Source: a virus. From it: DNA of 64,000 nucleotides. Where the stretch lies: the IMG/VR virus record IMGVR_UViG_3300001373_000001, positions 53,990-117,989 of that record. One strand, given 5' to 3'. Under the pieces are notes generated by a model that was not told the origin of the DNA, did not search any database, and saw only the letters and a program-made list of their open reading frames with translations. Of the stretch, positions 62,911 through 64,000 are shown one piece after another (within the stretch, counting starts at the first letter, position 1; every line of letters begins with the position of its first letter). Made by a program: the position numbers and the translations under genes.

Positions 62911-63159
62911 TACAAATTTACAATATGCTAATATAATCTTAACTAATTTGTAATAATATATTGTGTAAAATATGTTATAATTGATCCATAGTTATGGATT
63001 CGCTCTAACTGTAAACGCTAAGTTCTATGTAAATTGAATAGTCAACACAAGAAACAAAAATAAAGCAAGCGAACAGAACATCAAGCTTGCAAATAGAATT
63101 AATATGGAGTAGATTAAATAATACAATAGTTTCTTCATATAATATATTATTGCTCCTTT

Positions 63160-63252
63160 AAGCGTTAGAATCGATTTTAAGGCATTATTTAATGATTATG
63201 GTATTCCTATACTATAATTCATAAAAAAGGCTAGAATGAGATTCTAACGCTT
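63160..63252. repeat. Long-range 13-bp inverted repeat
   Basis: AAGCGTTAGAATC (63160-63172) and GATTCTAACGCTT (63240-63252) are perfect arms 67 bp apart. The second arm contains the stop codon of the leftward 82-residue gene. A small TAGAAT-3-ATTCTA hairpin next to it, followed by GCC and six U, serves as that gene's terminator. In the rest of this 574-bp gap (62911-63159) I see no gene or clear signal. Confidence 0.55.
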
Positions 63253-63492
63253 TTGTATATGGGTTAATTTTCTAATAGAAAGATTTAATAAATCGCATAC
63301 TTCATAATTCTTATTTAAGTCAATATATAAATAATGTCTAGCTATTTCTAGCAAATCGTTAATACTAATATCAATTGATCCAGAATCGCTTTTAATACTA
63401 AAATCATAAGAGTCACTATTAATATAGTATTCATTGTTCTCATATCCTATAATTCCATTAGTTTTATTTTTAGAAAATTTTTCAATTATCAT
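63244..63492 (-). CDS. 82-residue protein of unknown function
   Basis: N-terminal beta part (NGIIGYENNEYYINSDSYDF) and a helical C-terminus with SINDLLEIARHYLY. An ideal GAGGTGATA site precedes the ATG. Possibly a small early regulator; no family recognised. Transcribed away from the rightward gene at 63630. Confidence 0.6.
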   Translation of the reverse strand: MIIEKFSKNKTNGIIGYENNEYYINSDSYDFSIKSDSGSIDISINDLLEIARHYLYIDLNKNYEVCDLLNLSIRKLTHIQKR

Positions 63493-63570
63493 ATTATCAC
63501 CTCGAAAAATATTATAACATATTAATTAAAAATGAGTATTACATTTTAATAATTAAAAAATGAAATAATG

Positions 63571-63599
63571 TTGAATATATCCAGTTATGTTGGTAGAAT
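63571..63599 (+). promoter_or_regulatory. Sigma-A-like promoter of the last gene
   Basis: TTGAAT, 17 bp, TAGAAT, about 30 bases before the start region at 63630. Confidence 0.5.
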
Positions 63600-63629
63600 A
63601 ATGATTGTTGACAAAATAATTTACAAAGG

Positions 63630-63896
63630 ATGAGCGATGTGGAAACTGAATTTGAAATACTAATAGACGATCCATCAATGGAGTATAGGTACTTTAGAGT
63701 CGGAAATAGAATAAAAGTAAGACTTACTAAAGAATTTAAAGACTTTGATTACATATGGATATACTTTCAAGATAGACTTATTATAAGACAAGCTGTAGTA
63801 TTTAATGACGTTGTAAAGCTAATCGAGGACAACAATCACCCATCAGTATTAATTAAAAAAAATAAATTAAACGTACTCGGAAAAGTAATATTTTAA
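63630..63896 (+). CDS. 88-residue protein of unknown function
   Basis: ATG at 63630 directly abuts AAAGG. A GTG at 63639 (next residues ETEFEIL) sits 9 bases from the same site and may be the real start. The sequence YRYFRVGNRIKVRLTKEF is followed by IWIYFQDRLIIRQAVVF and a basic end: a small beta-barrel type. It has a promoter at 63571 and a strong terminator at 63969, so it is a monocistronic unit. Confidence 0.65.
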   Translation: MSDVETEFEILIDDPSMEYRYFRVGNRIKVRLTKEFKDFDYIWIYFQDRLIIRQAVVFNDVVKLIEDNNHPSVLIKKNKLNVLGKVIF

Positions 63897-63968
63897 CTTT
63901 ACTAAATTTACTTGTAATGATAAAATAATTGATGAAACGAATATGGAAATAAAATAAGACGGATAGAT

Positions 63969-63995
63969 AGAGAGTATTTTACTCTCTGTTTTTCT
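63969..63995 (+). terminator. Terminator of the last gene
   Basis: AGAGAGTA-3-TACTCTCT, perfect 8-bp stem, then G and five T. Confidence 0.8.
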
Positions 63996-64000
63996 AATGG

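Noticed and set aside
1-64000. tRNA genes, rRNA genes, an integrase or a contractile sheath gene
   Set aside because: I looked for them and saw none; absence was judged by eye only.

Overview
The window is about 70% A+T and almost every gene is phage-like. The ribosome-binding sites are strong Gram-positive types (GAGGTG, AAAGGAG), and promoters, where visible, are near-consensus sigma-A. A B12-type ribonucleotide reductase tail, ThyX, a DnaE-like polymerase, a CgeB-like glycosyltransferase and an SLH module on the endolysin point to a phage of an anaerobic Firmicute, probably a clostridial host. No tail sheath or contractile baseplate gene is visible, and the tape measure is about 2,440 residues long. 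I read it as a long-tailed siphovirus. A RepA_N-type plasmid initiator and a ParA operon suggest it is a phage-plasmid that persists as a partitioned circular episome.

Layout. 1-5,900 (+): nucleotide metabolism and replication (end of a class II ribonucleotide reductase, dUTPase, ThyX, guanylate kinase, PolIII alpha). 6,400-6,900 (+): RecU-like resolvase. 7,050-10,290 (- strand): a parA / small DNA-binding protein / cas12f operon, followed by a structured RNA region (candidate tracrRNA) and a CRISPR array of five identical 30-bp repeats and four spacers, with decayed repeats at its far end. 10,290-12,920: divergent plasmid control region with tandem repeats, structured RNA elements, a RepA relic, intact repA (+) and three long degenerate repeats. 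13,430-62,670 (- strand): the complete late region, read right to left: sigma-like regulator, two small proteins, candidate small terminase, TerL, portal, protease/scaffold, decoration protein, capsid, connectors, major tail protein, a nine-gene glycan cassette, tail chaperones with a canonical -1 frameshift site, tape measure, Dit, Tal, five large fibre/adhesin genes, further tail-tip proteins, and lysis genes (XhlA-like, amidase, holin). 62,670-64,000: divergent promoters, a candidate small RNA and two small genes.

The most interesting system is the compact type V-F CRISPR unit inside the partition operon. Two of its four spacers match late genes of this same genome. Spacer 2 is identical (34/34) to part of the holin gene. 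Spacer 4 matches a tail adhesin gene at 33/35, and its two differences fall at codon positions 2 and 3 of that gene, as expected if the spacer came from the homologous gene of a related phage. This suggests a streamlined phage-plasmid weapon against sibling phages that share lysis and tail genes, or an autoregulatory use on the element's own late genes. The nuclease looks catalytically intact, so how the element tolerates its own matching sites (PAM, expression timing, regulation) is the open question.

A second notable feature is a glycan cassette (glycosyltransferases, DegT-like protein, acyltransferase, FkbM methyltransferase) lying inside the tail operon between the major tail protein and the tail chaperones. 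Its position suggests virion glycosylation. Its DegT-like protein has Asn where the PLP-binding Lys is expected.
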